Shown here piece by piece: positions 24,696 through 35,448 of a DNA stretch of 64,000 nucleotides. A program made the translations under genes and the position numbers. Origin of the DNA: Linnemannia elongata (Eukaryota; Mortierellomycota; Mortierellomycetes; Mortierellales; Mortierellaceae); assembly GCA_036320915.1 (NCBI GenBank), contig JAXBDG010000006.1, positions 186,001 to 250,000 on the forward strand. The letters run 5' to 3'. How positions within the stretch are numbered: position 1 is the stretch's first letter; the number at the start of each line of letters is the position of its first letter. The notes beneath the pieces were generated by a model. It did no database searches, had not been told where the DNA came from, and was given only the letters and a program-made list of their open reading frames with translations.

Positions 24696-26877
24696 GTCGC
24701 AACAAACGCCATCAAGTCCTACACTCCTTCGCCCTCCTCTCCTCTATACATACTCAAGGCGCTCAAAGAAATGCTACGAGGAGATTATCCTCAACAGAGA
24801 GTACAAGCAATTCGATCCGTAGACAAGTGCGTCCCACTCAACGCCGTTCCCCCTGCCACACCCGACGAGATATACCATGTCGACACTCACCCCGATCCTG
24901 AGACTCAGAAAGAAATTGTACTATGGGACGATATCCTCCAGGCGTTCAAGAATGCGGAGCTGGTTCGACACAAGACGTGGGTTGTTCCGTTCCTGAAAGG
25001 CAAAGATTTCACAATGTATGTACACAATGTCATCATTGCAACTTGTCAACTTATGGCGTGAGGGAGGCACTGCGGGGTGATCAGAAAGTCATTCACACTA
25101 ATGTCGTTTGCTTGGAATATGAACACAAAGCTCTAGTCTCCAGCCTCGTAGGATAGCCGCCATGCCGGATGCCATTTTGGATGTGGTCGTGGATACTACA
25201 GCAATCGACCACAGGATTATGACTCCTCAAATCCAACAGCAGGACTCAGCACTACTGCCACCACCAACTTACGAGAGCACGATGAGGGATGATGTTGACC
25301 CCTCCTGCAACGTTCCTACTACACTCAGCTCTTCATCCACTTTAAGTCCACCTCCTATCACGACCCTCACTGCCCGGAACACCGCAGCTAACAACCTTGA
25401 CGAAACACTGATGGCCCGTCTCTCTCTCTCCGGCAAACCGCTTGAGTCCCCGCCGGCTCGACATCAGCAAGTGGTATCGGACGATCGAACAACAACCGTC
25501 AAGGATATTCCAATCACACCTTGTCCTGGCAACCACATCAGATCTCAGCTGCAAAATCCTCAAATCGCACCAACCGATGTTCTCTTGGAAATGGATATAG
25601 CCCAGACAAGCATCAGTGCTAGTCTTGGGAACAAGGACGCCCAGGTCGCGCTTGGTGACATGTACAGGGACGGCAAGAGTGTTCCGCAAAACTATCAGGC
25701 CGCCATGGATTGGTACTTCATGGCTGTCGAACAAGGAGACGCAGCTGGACAGCAGAGAGTAGGCAGCCTCTACGATGAAGGATTCGGTGTCCCGCAGAAC
25801 TATTCAACAGCCATGGATTGGTACCTCAAGGCCGCCGAACATGGATATTCTGCCGCTCAATACAGCATCGGAGTTCTCTACAACCATGGTCGCGGTGTTT
25901 CCCAGGACTATCCACGAGCAATGGAATGGTACCTCAAAGCCGCTGATCAAGGACATGCAGGATCGCAGTACAATGTTGGTGATTTCTACTACTATGGTCA
26001 GGGTGTCCAGCAGGACTACGCACAATCTATGAATTGGTACCTCAAGGCCGCCAATCAAGGTCATTCTCGCTCGCAGTATGCCATTGGGTGTCTCTACAAC
26101 AGAGGCCAAGGTGTTCCCGAAGACTGTGTACAAGCGGTGGAATGGTTCCTCAAGGCCGCCCAGCAAGGCAATGTCAACTCTCAATTCAACATTGGCAGTT
26201 TCTACGACACTGGCAAAGGTGTTCCCCAAGACTACACGCAGGCGATGGAGTGGTACCTCAAGGCCGCCCAGCAAGGAGACGTCGAATCTCAATTCAACGT
26301 CGGAACTCTCTACTACCACGGCCAAGGTGTTCGTAAAGATCATACACAAGCGATGGTATGGTTCCTCAAGGCCGCCGAGCAAGGACATGCCGGATCCCAG
26401 TACAACATCGGCCATCTCCACGACAACGGCAAAGGTGTTCCACAAGACTATGCACAGGCGATGAGCTGGTACCTCAAGGCTGCCAATCAAGAGAATGACG
26501 ATGCTCAATTTAGCATTGGAGTTCTCTACGAAGACGGCGAAGGTGTTCCCAAAGACTACGCACGGGCGATGGGATGGTACCTCAAGGCCGCCAAGCAAGG
26601 ACATGCTCTCTCGCAATACAGAATCGGAACTCTCTACGACTATGGCCGAGGTGTTCCCCAAGACTACACACAAGCGATGGAATGGTACCTCAAGTCCGCC
26701 AATCAAGAGAACGGCGCTGCCCAATACAACATCGGTCAACTTTATAAGTACGGCCAAGGTGTCCCCAAGGATGAAAAAAAGGCCGTGGAGTGGTTCTCTA
26801 AGGCTGCCAACCGAGGAAACAATCGCGCCAAAAGAAAATTGGAGGCATTGAAGGAACAAGGTGCTGCTGTGAATTAA
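24696..26877 (+). CDS. Sel1-repeat (SLR/TPR-like) protein (at least 2 exons)
   Basis: Exon 2 (25137-26877) and the preceding exon (to 25015) join through a 121-nt GT-AG intron in matching phase (KDFT-I-LQPRRIAA). The 3' part encodes eleven tandem Sel1-like repeats of about 36 residues, each with the A-Q-x-x-I-G-x-L-Y-x-x-G-x-G-V core followed by D-Y-x-x-A-M-x-W-Y-L-K-A-A. Such alpha-helical solenoids are scaffolds for protein-protein contacts, often in signalling or ER-associated degradation; which partner is unknown. A Ser/Thr/Pro-rich linker (exon 2, about 25200-25560) precedes them. The true start is uncertain: an in-frame ATG is at 24771, but a good acceptor (CTCGCAG) at 24695 suggests an unseen upstream exon. 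From 24771 the protein would be 661 aa. A broken copy of the first exon lies at 31.3 kb. AATAAA is at 26879. Confidence 0.85.
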
Positions 26878-26939
26878 AAATAAATTATAAAGTAAAAAGT
26901 CCATACCGATTTCATCGAATTCAGCTGTGAAGGTGGAGG

Positions 26940-27510
26940 GTTTTTAATTTCTGCAAGCTGCATCTCGAAACCCACAACCTCCTTGGCGATATCGACCTAT
27001 ACATGCCCAACATTCTGGGACATCATTGACTGAAGTTCGGCAGCAACATCCTCGTATCCCAAGACGAGCTGCAACATGGTCGCAGTAGCTTCGATGTACC
27101 TTTGAAGCTGCTCACTATCCATGTAGTCCTCCACTTCCTGCAGACCCAAACCATGCTCATCGACAGTCAGTACGTTCTCCGAGGGATTAGTCGGAAGGGG
27201 GTCGACACGGAGATGAATTAAGCCAGGATATTCAAACCCATACTTTGCAACGCGAGCAACCTTCTTTGGACAGAGACCTCTTATCGAGTAGCGAATCCGA
27301 GGCAGAGAGAAACATCTTGATACTTTGAATCTCAACCATGAGAGGTTTGAAACCCGCCTCAAGGATGGCTGCCTCACACATCCAACACGAGAAGCAGTCC
27401 TTGATCTTGTTGAGATTGTTCCGGCCGGCCACATCTCCAGGGTCAGCTTCAGGGATCCTGTCCGTTGAGGTGTCGACAATGATTGTTTCACTTTGATTTT
27501 TTCGGAATAA
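26940..27510 (-). pseudogene. M13 metallopeptidase relic
   Basis: Minus-strand translation gives pieces in the same order as exon 4 of the neighbouring M13 gene: IIVDTSTDRIPEADPGDVAG, MCEAAILEAGFKPLMVEIQ, then, after a shift of frame near 27250, NVLTVDEHGLGL, MLQLVLGYEDVA and, after an in-frame TAG at about 26994, VDIAKEVVGFEMQLAEI. There is no signal-peptide exon, no zinc motif and no C-terminal half. It is a dead, 5'-and-3'-truncated duplicate. It lies 5 kb from one M13 gene and 5 kb from the other, so it probably belongs to one local duplication cluster. Confidence 0.8.
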
Positions 27511-27621
27511 TTTACATGGTGTAGAAGCCGGGGACTGTACAAAACATACGAAATGGATTTTTACAGTCCGCAGGGACAGTAAATTACAGTGTACAGCACG
27601 GGGCGTCAAAAAGTATCATTG

Positions 27622-27658
<37 letters not shown>
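27622..27658 (+). repeat. Poly(A) run of 37 bases
   Basis: A pure 37-base A run followed by a GAGAA/GAAAAG purine tract to about 27690. It may mark the 3' end of an old retrotransposed insert, but no source sequence is recognisable upstream. Confidence 0.7.
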
Positions 27659-27663
<5 letters not shown>

Positions 27664-27944
27664 GAAGAGAAGAGAAGAGGAGAAAAGAAGAGTCATGCCG
27701 GGGACGGAAAAAGCGAGGAGAACAAGAGCACACTAAATATTGTTAAACATCATTACGACAATATCATTGGTTTTTTTTTTAGCCTCCTTCCACAACCAAA
27801 GTCGCGGGCACATGCTAGTATTTAATATAGAGGTAGCATTCCCCTTTGGTATATGCTTTCCAGATACCAAAAATAACACAGAACTCTTCTTCTCGTTAAC
27901 TCATTGACGTATATACCCCTATACTTTTCAGAAACCTCAATGGC

Positions 27945-29477
27945 TTATGCTTCCTTCGCAGGCAAAAGGCCCAGCTCGACCTTTCTGGCGTAGACAACGC
28001 GGTCCAGGAGAGTCTTTCCTCTGTAATCACCGAGAAGGGTCTCAAAGGCGTTGAAGGCATTGGTCACGTAGGCGAAACCGATCTGGAGCTCCTCGATCCA
28101 GACAACAAGCGAGCCACCGGCGCCGGCCCATCCCTGGACCTCGACATCCTTGAGGGGACCATCACCATAGAAGGAGCGAGTCTTGGCCCATCCACCGACG
28201 GAAAGAGGCACGGTCTCGCCCATGACTTCATCTGGTTTTACGGAGTGCAAGGCAGTGGCCTGGTTGTAGATCTCCTCCGAGAGTAGATCGGGTTCTTGGC
28301 CGGGCTCGACTGAGTGACCCTTGTTGGCCATCATGGACATAATCCTTGCAAGAGAGTGGGCGTTGGTCTTCAAGGAGAAGGAAGTCGACTCGACGGCGTG
28401 GGCCTCCTTTATGCGGAATAAGTTGGGGTGAGGTGCGATCTTGGGGGCCAAGACCTGGCGGGTCAGGGACTTTCCATAGATCATCTTCTTGACAATTCTA
28501 TGCAGAGGAAGGGTCTTTGGGTTACCGATAACTGATGAGGTTTGCAGTCCTTGGGGGAAGATCAAGCGACCGATGATGCGGAGCATGGGGTAATCATGCA
28601 TGGGCGAAAGTCGTTCCTCCCAGTCGGATTCGTTGGGCAATGCACCATAGTAGAACTCAACATCCTTGTAGTCGACCATGAGTTCCTGCTGGGCAATCTG
28701 ACCTATGGTTCGGCCGAGCGGGTCGGCTCTCTTGACAATCTCGTTCAGGTACCAGCCGCGTGAGATGGCATGGTATGCGCGCTTGTTCTCGCCATTAAAC
28801 ACATGGCGTTGTCTTGCCAGTCTCTCTGAGAAAGCCTCTTCATCCTGTATGGACGCCCAGGTCATGGCCTCCTCACCCTCAATGTCTTCCAAGAAGGGGA
28901 CACCGGATTCGTAAACCATCAGGTCTCCCAGGGTCACGCCCTCTTTGCCATTCTGGCCAAACTCGGGCCAGTACTCTGTGATTTTGCTCTCGTACTTCAA
29001 TTGGCCTTGTTGCACCAATCGGGCGACCACAATGCCCTCAATCGCCTTTCCAGAGGAATAGACCTGCTGTAACGTCTTGTTGTCGTAGATTTGTGTCCGA
29101 GCCAGGTCCTTGGCTCCTGCATTGATGTCGATCACAGGCTTGCCGTTTACAAACACAGCGAGCGTACCTCCGAGGTCTTCATTGTCGGTCAAGAGTTGAG
29201 AGTAGCATCGGACCACCTGGCCATAGTGCTCTGGACGCTCCAGGAGACCGGAGAGATGGATGGAGGTTCTGGGACAACCGACGCCAAGACTTGTGCAGAG
29301 AGGGGGCTGGAAGGCACCGCGCTTGGAGTAACTGTAGAGACCAAAGACGATGACGGGCATCAGGCGGACGAGCCATTGACCTGGTGACAAGTTGGGGATG
29401 GATAAACCCTTTCTGGGAGCGGCACCAGCTTCGGCCGATGCGGCGGCGGTGGTCGAGCTGATCTTCTCGTCGGACAT
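27945..29477 (-). CDS. Serine beta-lactamase-fold hydrolase, membrane-anchored (510 aa)
   Basis: The gene is intronless. Residues 36-49 (WLVRLMPVIVFGLY) form one short hydrophobic segment after an Ala/Ser-rich N-terminus, so the enzyme is probably anchored by its N-terminus. SSGK (141-144) fits the S-x-x-K nucleophile motif of class C beta-lactamases and related esterases, and YHAIS (235-239) fits the Y-x-x motif that activates the serine. Flanking landmarks also fit: KYESKITEYWPEFGQNGKEG and VTLGDLMVYESGVPFLED, as in beta-lactamase-domain proteins of animals and fungi. These eukaryotic members are peptidases, esterases or lactonases and do not confer antibiotic resistance. The natural substrate is unknown. 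The start is the first ATG. Upstream lies a poly-pyrimidine (plus-strand A/G) leader and a 34-bp imperfect palindrome. Confidence 0.85.
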   Translation of the reverse strand: MSDEKISSTTAAASAEAGAAPRKGLSIPNLSPGQWLVRLMPVIVFGLYSYSKRGAFQPPLCTSLGVGCPRTSIHLSGLLERPEHYGQVVRCYSQLLTDNEDLGGTLAVFVNGKPVIDINAGAKDLARTQIYDNKTLQQVYSSGKAIEGIVVARLVQQGQLKYESKITEYWPEFGQNGKEGVTLGDLMVYESGVPFLEDIEGEEAMTWASIQDEEAFSERLARQRHVFNGENKRAYHAISRGWYLNEIVKRADPLGRTIGQIAQQELMVDYKDVEFYYGALPNESDWEERLSPMHDYPMLRIIGRLIFPQGLQTSSVIGNPKTLPLHRIVKKMIYGKSLTRQVLAPKIAPHPNLFRIKEAHAVESTSFSLKTNAHSLARIMSMMANKGHSVEPGQEPDLLSEEIYNQATALHSVKPDEVMGETVPLSVGGWAKTRSFYGDGPLKDVEVQGWAGAGGSLVVWIEELQIGFAYVTNAFNAFETLLGDYRGKTLLDRVVYARKVELGLLPAKEA

Positions 29478-30598
29478 GATGTTTTTTTTTTTTGTGATAA
29501 AGGCGGTTTCTAGGAGGTGGTTTGTAGGAAAGGAGAGGGAAGGAAGGAAAGAAAGAAATAGAAGGGTAAGGAAGGAAAGAAAGAAAGAAAGAGAAGGTTA
29601 AGGAAGTAAAGAAAGAAAGAAAGATAAGGTTAAGGGAAAAAATAACGAAGCAAAGAAAGGCGGTTGAGGGTTTTTCTATTTGTCGGCCCGTGCGACAATA
29701 TTTATCTATCGGACGGACCGGCAAATAGACATCCGGCGATCGAAATTAGGTTCGGCTCCATCCTAGGATGGAACCGAGCCTAGATTGAGGTATTTACATG
29801 AGTAAAGAAAGTAAAAAAAGCAAGAAAAAAAGAAAGCCGGATACAACAGAGTGTGAGAGTGTGAGAGTGTGAGAGCGAAGGAGTGTGAGGGCGTGTGGTG
29901 CACAGGTCTACCGAGGGAAACACCCAAGTGAGGCTGCCGTTGGACACCTGCGAATGGTCCTTTCTAGAGTAAGAAAGAAGGTTTTCGCACGAGAGGGAGC
30001 ACTGGATGGAGTTCCTATTATTGGTCGCTGATTTTCCTCTTGCCCTTTTGTCGTCGTGTTTCCGAAATGGACTTCTTTAAGTGGAGAGGGTCTCGCCTGT
30101 ATCTGTCCCCCTCTGAATAATCAAAATGACTTGATGGCCTGGATGGCCCGGATGGCGTCCTGTTTTGCACCCGCCTACTACGCCACCACCCTGCACATCT
30201 GCCGCAGGTATCACACGACAGGAGCCATCCGCGCCCCGCGTCCCGTGTTGATCGGGGTGGACCATCGCCACTTCTCTAGGAGAGATAGTTATGGGAGGCG
30301 AGAGAGTGAAACGAGGCTTAATGCAGATGATTTACATCCTCAGTCGTCGTCAACTCCATCCTCGTCAGAGAGCCAAACAATAGACCCTCAAGAGCAGAGA
30401 AGACCTTTAAAATAGAGGGAGGATCCTGCACATGTGCGCAGGTGTGGTCTTTCTCTCGCTATGTAAAACCCCAGTAATATCACCAGGCAGTCATATCATC
30501 GCAGCCTTGCTTTCCACCTGTTGAAAACGTCGCGCGTTCTCTCACTGCATATTTGTTCTTTTAAGGCGAATAAGGAATAAGTGACCCAGAAGGGGGGC
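29478..30598. other. Intergenic region with purine repeats and a palindrome
   Basis: On the plus strand 29520-29650 is made of GGAAGGAAAGAAAG-type repeats. A 34-bp imperfect palindrome is at 29748-29781, and a GTGTGAGA tandem repeat at about 29850-29890. An open frame at 30133-30415 has no recognisable domain and was not called. Confidence 0.5.
29748..29781. repeat. 34-bp imperfect palindrome upstream of the beta-lactamase-fold gene
   Basis: Arms aggttcggctccatcc and ggatggaaccgagcct match at 14 of 16 positions around a central TA. It is 271 bp upstream of the start codon and could be a dimeric operator or the scar of an inverted-repeat element. Confidence 0.6.
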
Positions 30599-31058
30599 TT
30601 TTTTTTTTTTTTTTGGAACGTCAACGATTTAATTCGAAAACGTAAGTCTATGTGTGGCTCATGCGAGCTCGGTATTCTACGTCGCTAAAGCAACGCAGGA
30701 TAGATAAAGTGTACTGTGCAAAACCGAGGAAACACAATCCGTATTATGCGCCAAGAGCACCTGCGCATACCTCCGGATGACCCTCGCTGCCCTTCGGGGG
30801 CGGTTTAAGGGGAAAACTTGGTATCTCCCGTCTCGAAATCCTTAACTATCATCACTTCTCTCCTTTCCATAATGTCCATCCTCCTCCGGCCTTGTAACGC
30901 CTCGATCACCGCTCGGTCGGCTGCATGTGTATCATTCTGAACGCCAGGGCATCAACCATCCTCGTGCTCCGCCAGAAGTCGCCCGCACTCGCATTCATTC
31001 GATCGGGGTTTCCGTCCTTATATCTGTTGCCATTGGGACCTCGGCTGTACCTCCGGGG
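30599..31058 (-). mobile_element. 5'-truncated LINE copy (3' end only)
   Basis: About 445 bp match, with roughly 10% differences, the 3' end of the full LINE at 45724-46170: poly-T start, ggaacgtcaa, aagtcta, cgaggaaacacaatccgta, the GC-rich hairpin cgctgcccttcgggggcgg, and the end of ORF2. The poly-T at 30599-30614 is the poly(A) tail of the minus-strand element. Homology stops at 31058, next to a MITE-like element. 5' truncation is normal for LINE insertion. Confidence 0.85.
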
Positions 31059-31060
31059 TA

Positions 31061-31273
31061 GGTCTCCTAATCGAATTCGATTGAAGCTGAAGGTTCGAAT
31101 CCTGTTCGAATCAATCGAACCATTCGAACCGTATTCGAATCAATTGAATCAGATGGTTTGAATACAATCGATTGACTAGAAATTAAGGGCACCTCTCGAA
31201 GCATTCGAATCATTCGAACCATTCGGATTGAATCGAATCCACTCTATCTCAAATTCGATTCGATTAGGAGTCC
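31061..31273. mobile_element. MITE-like element of TTCGAA repeats (213 bp), TA flanks
   Basis: The ends are inverted: GGTCTCCTAATCGAAT at the left, and the complement of GGACTCCTAATCGAAT at the right. A TA dinucleotide flanks each side (31059-31060, 31274-31275). The interior is built of overlapping attcgaa/gattcga words. A longer related copy at 44430-44762 shares the internal block attaagggcacctctcgaag. No open frame is present, so it would be non-autonomous. TA flanks suggest a Tc1/mariner-type mobiliser. Confidence 0.65.
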
Positions 31274-31275
31274 TA

Positions 31276-31511
31276 ATACATACTCAAGGCACACAAGAAA
31301 TGCTACAAGGAGATAATCCTCAACAGAGAGTACAAACGATTCGATCTGTCGACAAGAGCGTCCCACTCAACGCCGTTCCCCCTGCTACACCCGACGAGAT
31401 ACACCATGTTGACACTCACTCCGATCCTGAGACTCAGAAAGAAATTGTACTATGGGGCGATATCCTTCAGGCGTTCAAAAATGTATAGCTGGTTCGACAT
31501 AAGACATGGGA
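31276..31511 (+). pseudogene. Fragment of the Sel1-gene first exon
   Basis: About 235 bp match 24751-24984 of the Sel1-repeat gene with some 10% changes (for example atactcaagg, acagagagtac, cccactcaacgccgttcccc, gatcctgagactcagaaaga). The frame reads NPQQRVQTIRSVDKSVPLNA and then hits an in-frame TAG at 31486, so it is dead. Homology begins exactly at the TA beside the MITE-like element and ends at 31511. Confidence 0.85.
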
Positions 31512-31767
31512 CGCGATCGAACAACTGGTTCGATTTCTCTAATTGAATATGCAAATGAGGTCACTGACGTATTCTCTAATTGAATGTTCAAATACAGACC
31601 TCTTCCTTGACAAATCTAAAAATGACAAGTCGTGTGCATTCCCTCTCCTTTTCGTTCTCCTTTCTTCATATCACAACCTTTATTTGACCCCCTCAATTCT
31701 CCGCTTTCCCTTTACCCTTCTTCGCTTTCACCTCCCAACTCTCTATCGCCGCACATAACACCGCCCC
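31512..31767. other. Upstream flank of the second M13 gene
   Basis: A pyrimidine-rich leader (about 31640-31760) precedes the ATG. The words tctctaattgaat(a/g) occur twice (31536 and 31573) as a short direct repeat. No TATA box is obvious. Confidence 0.4.
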
Positions 31768-34700
31768 ATGACATTATTGACAAGGGTCGCAAAGCTAACG
31801 GCCGTCGGGATAGCCTTTAGCATGGCCGCTCGAACTGGAGTGGTCTGTGCTGCATTCGACAAACGTGCACCTGGCATTGAACCACCATTCCTCGACAACC
31901 AGGTAAATTTTTCTTTGCTGCTTTAAATTATCGCCACGTCCTTTGCAACAACGCACCATGGCGCTAAATTACTCCGTGTTAAGTTCTCACATCACCCATA
32001 ATCACACCTCTTCTTCATCTCTTCAAAAATTGTCCTACTTCACACAAGGCTACTTGCACGACTCCACAGTGTCAAATTATGGTTGAGGACATCCTAAACG
32101 ACATGAACCCAAATGTGGATCCTTGCCAAGATTTCAGTCAATTCAGCTGTACGTAACACCCTTTCTTCCTCCCATCATCCCCCTTCAAGTTATTCACTCC
32201 AATGCGCCTGGTATTGTGTCTCCTTGAAAATTTTCCCACAGCCTATGCCTTACTGTTTTGTGGCCTCCCTTTGCACCTGCCTCATCTGACCCCTTGTTTT
32301 TTTTCCTTCGTTTGCTATGTCGGTTTGTTGTTGTGGTGAGATAGGTGGTGGCTTTATGAATACGCAGGAGATTCCTGTCGACTAGGCAACAACGGACTAC
32401 TTTAACATCCTTTACAACGACAACAAAGTAACTTTCTCCAGCTCATGACTTGCGCGTTTGTGTTTATCATTCCTCCTATATGAAATGGATATGAGAATGC
32501 GTTGTATTTGTATTTCGAGGCATTAACACCCTTTTTCTCATTTTCTTCATAGGAGGCGATCCGAACAATAGTTGACCCATCGCTCGGTAAACCGCCCTCA
32601 CCGACCACTGCTACTACAAAAAATGATGAAACTGATGCATCTCAAGCCAACCTCCTAAAACTACAGGACCTATACTCTGCCTGCATGGATGAAGACACCC
32701 TCGCCAAGGCAAGTCGACAACCAATGCTTGACCAACTTGAAGCCATTCTTGCCTCCTTCCCCCCCAAAACTACTACAACGGCTACCAGTGGATCCGACAC
32801 CCCTGTGAACAAGGAGGTCTTGACAAAGGCGCTGGCGCAGCTGCTGAAGCAAGGGCTAGCAGGGTTTGTGGATATCGCGGTGATTACGGATCTGGTGGAG
32901 CCCTTGGTTCACACGCTGAATTTGAAGGAGAGTGGGCTGGGATTACCCTCGAAGGGGTACTTCAAGGACATCAAGGTTGTGCAGATCTACGAGGACACTA
33001 TTGCGCAGATGTTCCAGATCGTCTTGGGAGATGAGGATGTCGTTACCAGGGGCCAGCCTTTCATGGATACGGATGTGAAGCAGGAGTGGAAGGATGCTGC
33101 CAAGGATGTGGTGGGGTTTGAAACACAACTGGCAGCAATTGGGACAGAGCTGGTCGACCAATATGACCCCATAAAAGCCAACAATCCTCGCACCGTCGCC
33201 CAGCTATCTAACCTCGTGCCTTCTATAGACTGGGCTCTGTTACTCGCAGAGATCCTTCCTCGAGGTGTCACCAACCCACGTCCTATTGTCGCCCAATCTC
33301 CACAGTACCTCACTCGACTACAGGTCATTCTACAGACCACAACCCTCAGTACACTACGCCACTACATTACATGGGTCGCTATCAAAGGTTTCGGGCCAAA
33401 CTTAGGACTTCCTTACCGTCGACCGCTGCAGTTCCTGAAAGCTGCCATCGCAGGCACTTCACCGGACCTTCTGCCAATTCGTTGGAGGGAGTGTGTAACC
33501 GTAGTAAACACCAACTTGGGCGACATGGCGGGACACTTTTTCATTCAGAAGTTCTTCAAGGGTAACAGTCGCCAAGCAGCCATCTCTATCATCGATTCTC
33601 TCCTCCAGACCTACGCTCAAATATTTCCTTCACTGCCATGGCTTGACGACCCCACTCGCGTTGGTGCCGTCCAAAAGATCAACGCGATGCAAAAGCTTGT
33701 CGGATACACGACCGGCGGACCCGACGTTGCCTCATCGATCTCCCTTCAGTCCTACTATTCCAACTTGACCATCTCCAAGTCTGATCACTTTGGGAACCAA
33801 CTTCGATACGCCGTTTGGGACAAGACACGGGAGAAGAGCCAGCTGGACCAGCCCGTTAATCAGAAAAAAATGCGAGATCCCCCACAGACCGTGGATGCGT
33901 TCTATGATGGCCAGAGCAATCATATTATTTTCCCGGCTGGGATACTACAACCCCCGTTCTTTCATGCTGATAACCCAGAGTATTTGAACTATGGGGCCAT
34001 GGGTGTTGCTGCTGGACATGAGATCACCGTGCGTCTTTTTTTTTTCTCTGTTTGCATACATGCTGTTATCTTCCTGTTCTCGCGTCCTTTTTTTGTCACT
34101 GACCTCTTTTTTTTTTTCTTTATTTACATAGCATGGGTTTGACAATATAGGAAGGAACTATGACTATACCGGCCGAGTTAAGAACGTAAGCAAAAAAAAA
34201 CACGCCTCTCGACCCTCCCTCTATTCTCGTGTAACTGTAACATTTTTTCACTCCCTCCCCCCCCCCCCCCCCTTTTTTTTTTTCGTTCTTGTAGTGGTGG
34301 ACAAACGAGACAGAAAAAGCATTTAACGAAAAATCGCAATGCTTCGTGAACCAATACGGGAACTTTTCTATCAAGGGACCAGACGGCAAGAATTACAACA
34401 TTAATGGACAATTGACACTGGCCGAAAACATTGCTGACAATGGAGGATTGAAACAAGCGTACAGGACATGGCAGTCTCGCTTCCAGTCCGATCCCTCTGG
34501 TTTCACGTAAGTTCCTCTTCTTTTTTTTGTCGCTTATAGTTTGCACAGGCGTGACACAGCATAAAATCAAAAATGTGCAAATTGACACCCCCCCCTCCCC
34601 CCCCGTTTCTCTTTCTTTTTTTTTGTACCCCTGAACACATAGGTACAAGAATTTCAAGTTATCAGGCCTAGAGAAGTATACACCAGACCAACTCTTCTTC

Positions 34701-34892
34701 ATCTCGTTTGGTCGTCTGTGGTGCAGCAAGGAGAGACCCGAATGGTTGATGCAATTGATTCGAGGAAATGCACATCCCCCCTGGAGGTTTCGTGCCAATG
34801 GCGCAGTCCAGAACTCTGTTGAGTTCTCGTTGGCTTTCAAGTGTAAGGCAGGTACGCCTATGAACCCTATTAAGAAGGGTGAGGTGTGGTGA
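31768..34892 (+). CDS. M13 metallopeptidase paralogue with in-frame stop in exon 3 (7 exons)
   Basis: Exons 31768-31902, 32049-32148, 32345-32427, 32553-34028, 34132-34185, 34295-34506 and 34643-34892; all GT-AG and in phase, 770 codons. A signal peptide opens the protein. CTTPQC, DPCQDFSQFSCGGF, PAGILQPPFF, the zinc motif HEITH (595-599, across exons 4 and 5), AENIADNGG (Glu660, Asp663) and PMNPIKKGEVW are all present, so the catalytic core is intact. Exons 2, 3, 5, 6 and 7 have exactly the same lengths (100, 83, 54, 212, 250) as in the copy at 18.9-22.2 kb. However, codon 92 in exon 3 is TAG (32383-32385), and no alternative splice in that exon restores the frame. The usual penultimate Cys of the C-terminus is Gly here. 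It is either a young pseudogene or a gene with a base error in this assembly. Confidence 0.8.
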
Positions 34893-35004
34893 AATATTGG
34901 TTCTTATCAAGGAGGAGAAAGAGGAGCTTTGGATATAGATGTAGAGAAAGACAATAATATACACTTACACTGATCATCACCTGTTGATGAAGAAAGGATA
35001 CGTG

Positions 35005-35400
35005 TTATAAGTCTCCACCCGAACGATCATCAAGGAGTGTATATATGTAATCGTTCCATGCCAGGAGCTGCAACGAAGCGGGATGGGACAAGCCTTGCTT
35101 CCAGAGACCTGCTCTTTCAGTGTATGATAGAGCGATGGACGTGGCGACGCCTTCTTCTTCTTTCATGATCCTTTTTGTCGTCAGCTGTTTTGTTTCCCGA
35201 TACGAGAGAGTAGTTGCAAGTATCGAGCAATCGACAAGAATCGCTTTCTCGTCAGTTGTTACCTGGGGTACGGTTACACGCAGAAGGGATTCGGAGATTG
35301 CTGTTAGGAGGTACTTTCTCAAGCAGTTCCAATCCAAGATGAAGTTGATAGTTCTGGATTCACACAACATTGAAAATGACCAGAATGAACACCAATTCAC

Positions 35401-35448
<48 letters not shown>

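Noticed and set aside
25804..26904. 366-residue open frame on the minus strand
   Set aside because: It is the shadow of the Sel1 repeats: the 108-bp periodicity keeps an antisense frame open. The plus-strand protein has a clear family, this one has none.
30056..30415. 119-residue plus-strand frame
   Set aside because: No ATG at the start, biased composition, no domain, and it lies among simple repeats next to a LINE fragment.
31092..31102. GGTTCGAATCC, identical to a tRNA B-box
   Set aside because: It lies in an array of TTCGAA words where such a match arises by chance; no A-box, no cloverleaf, and it is missing from the second copy.
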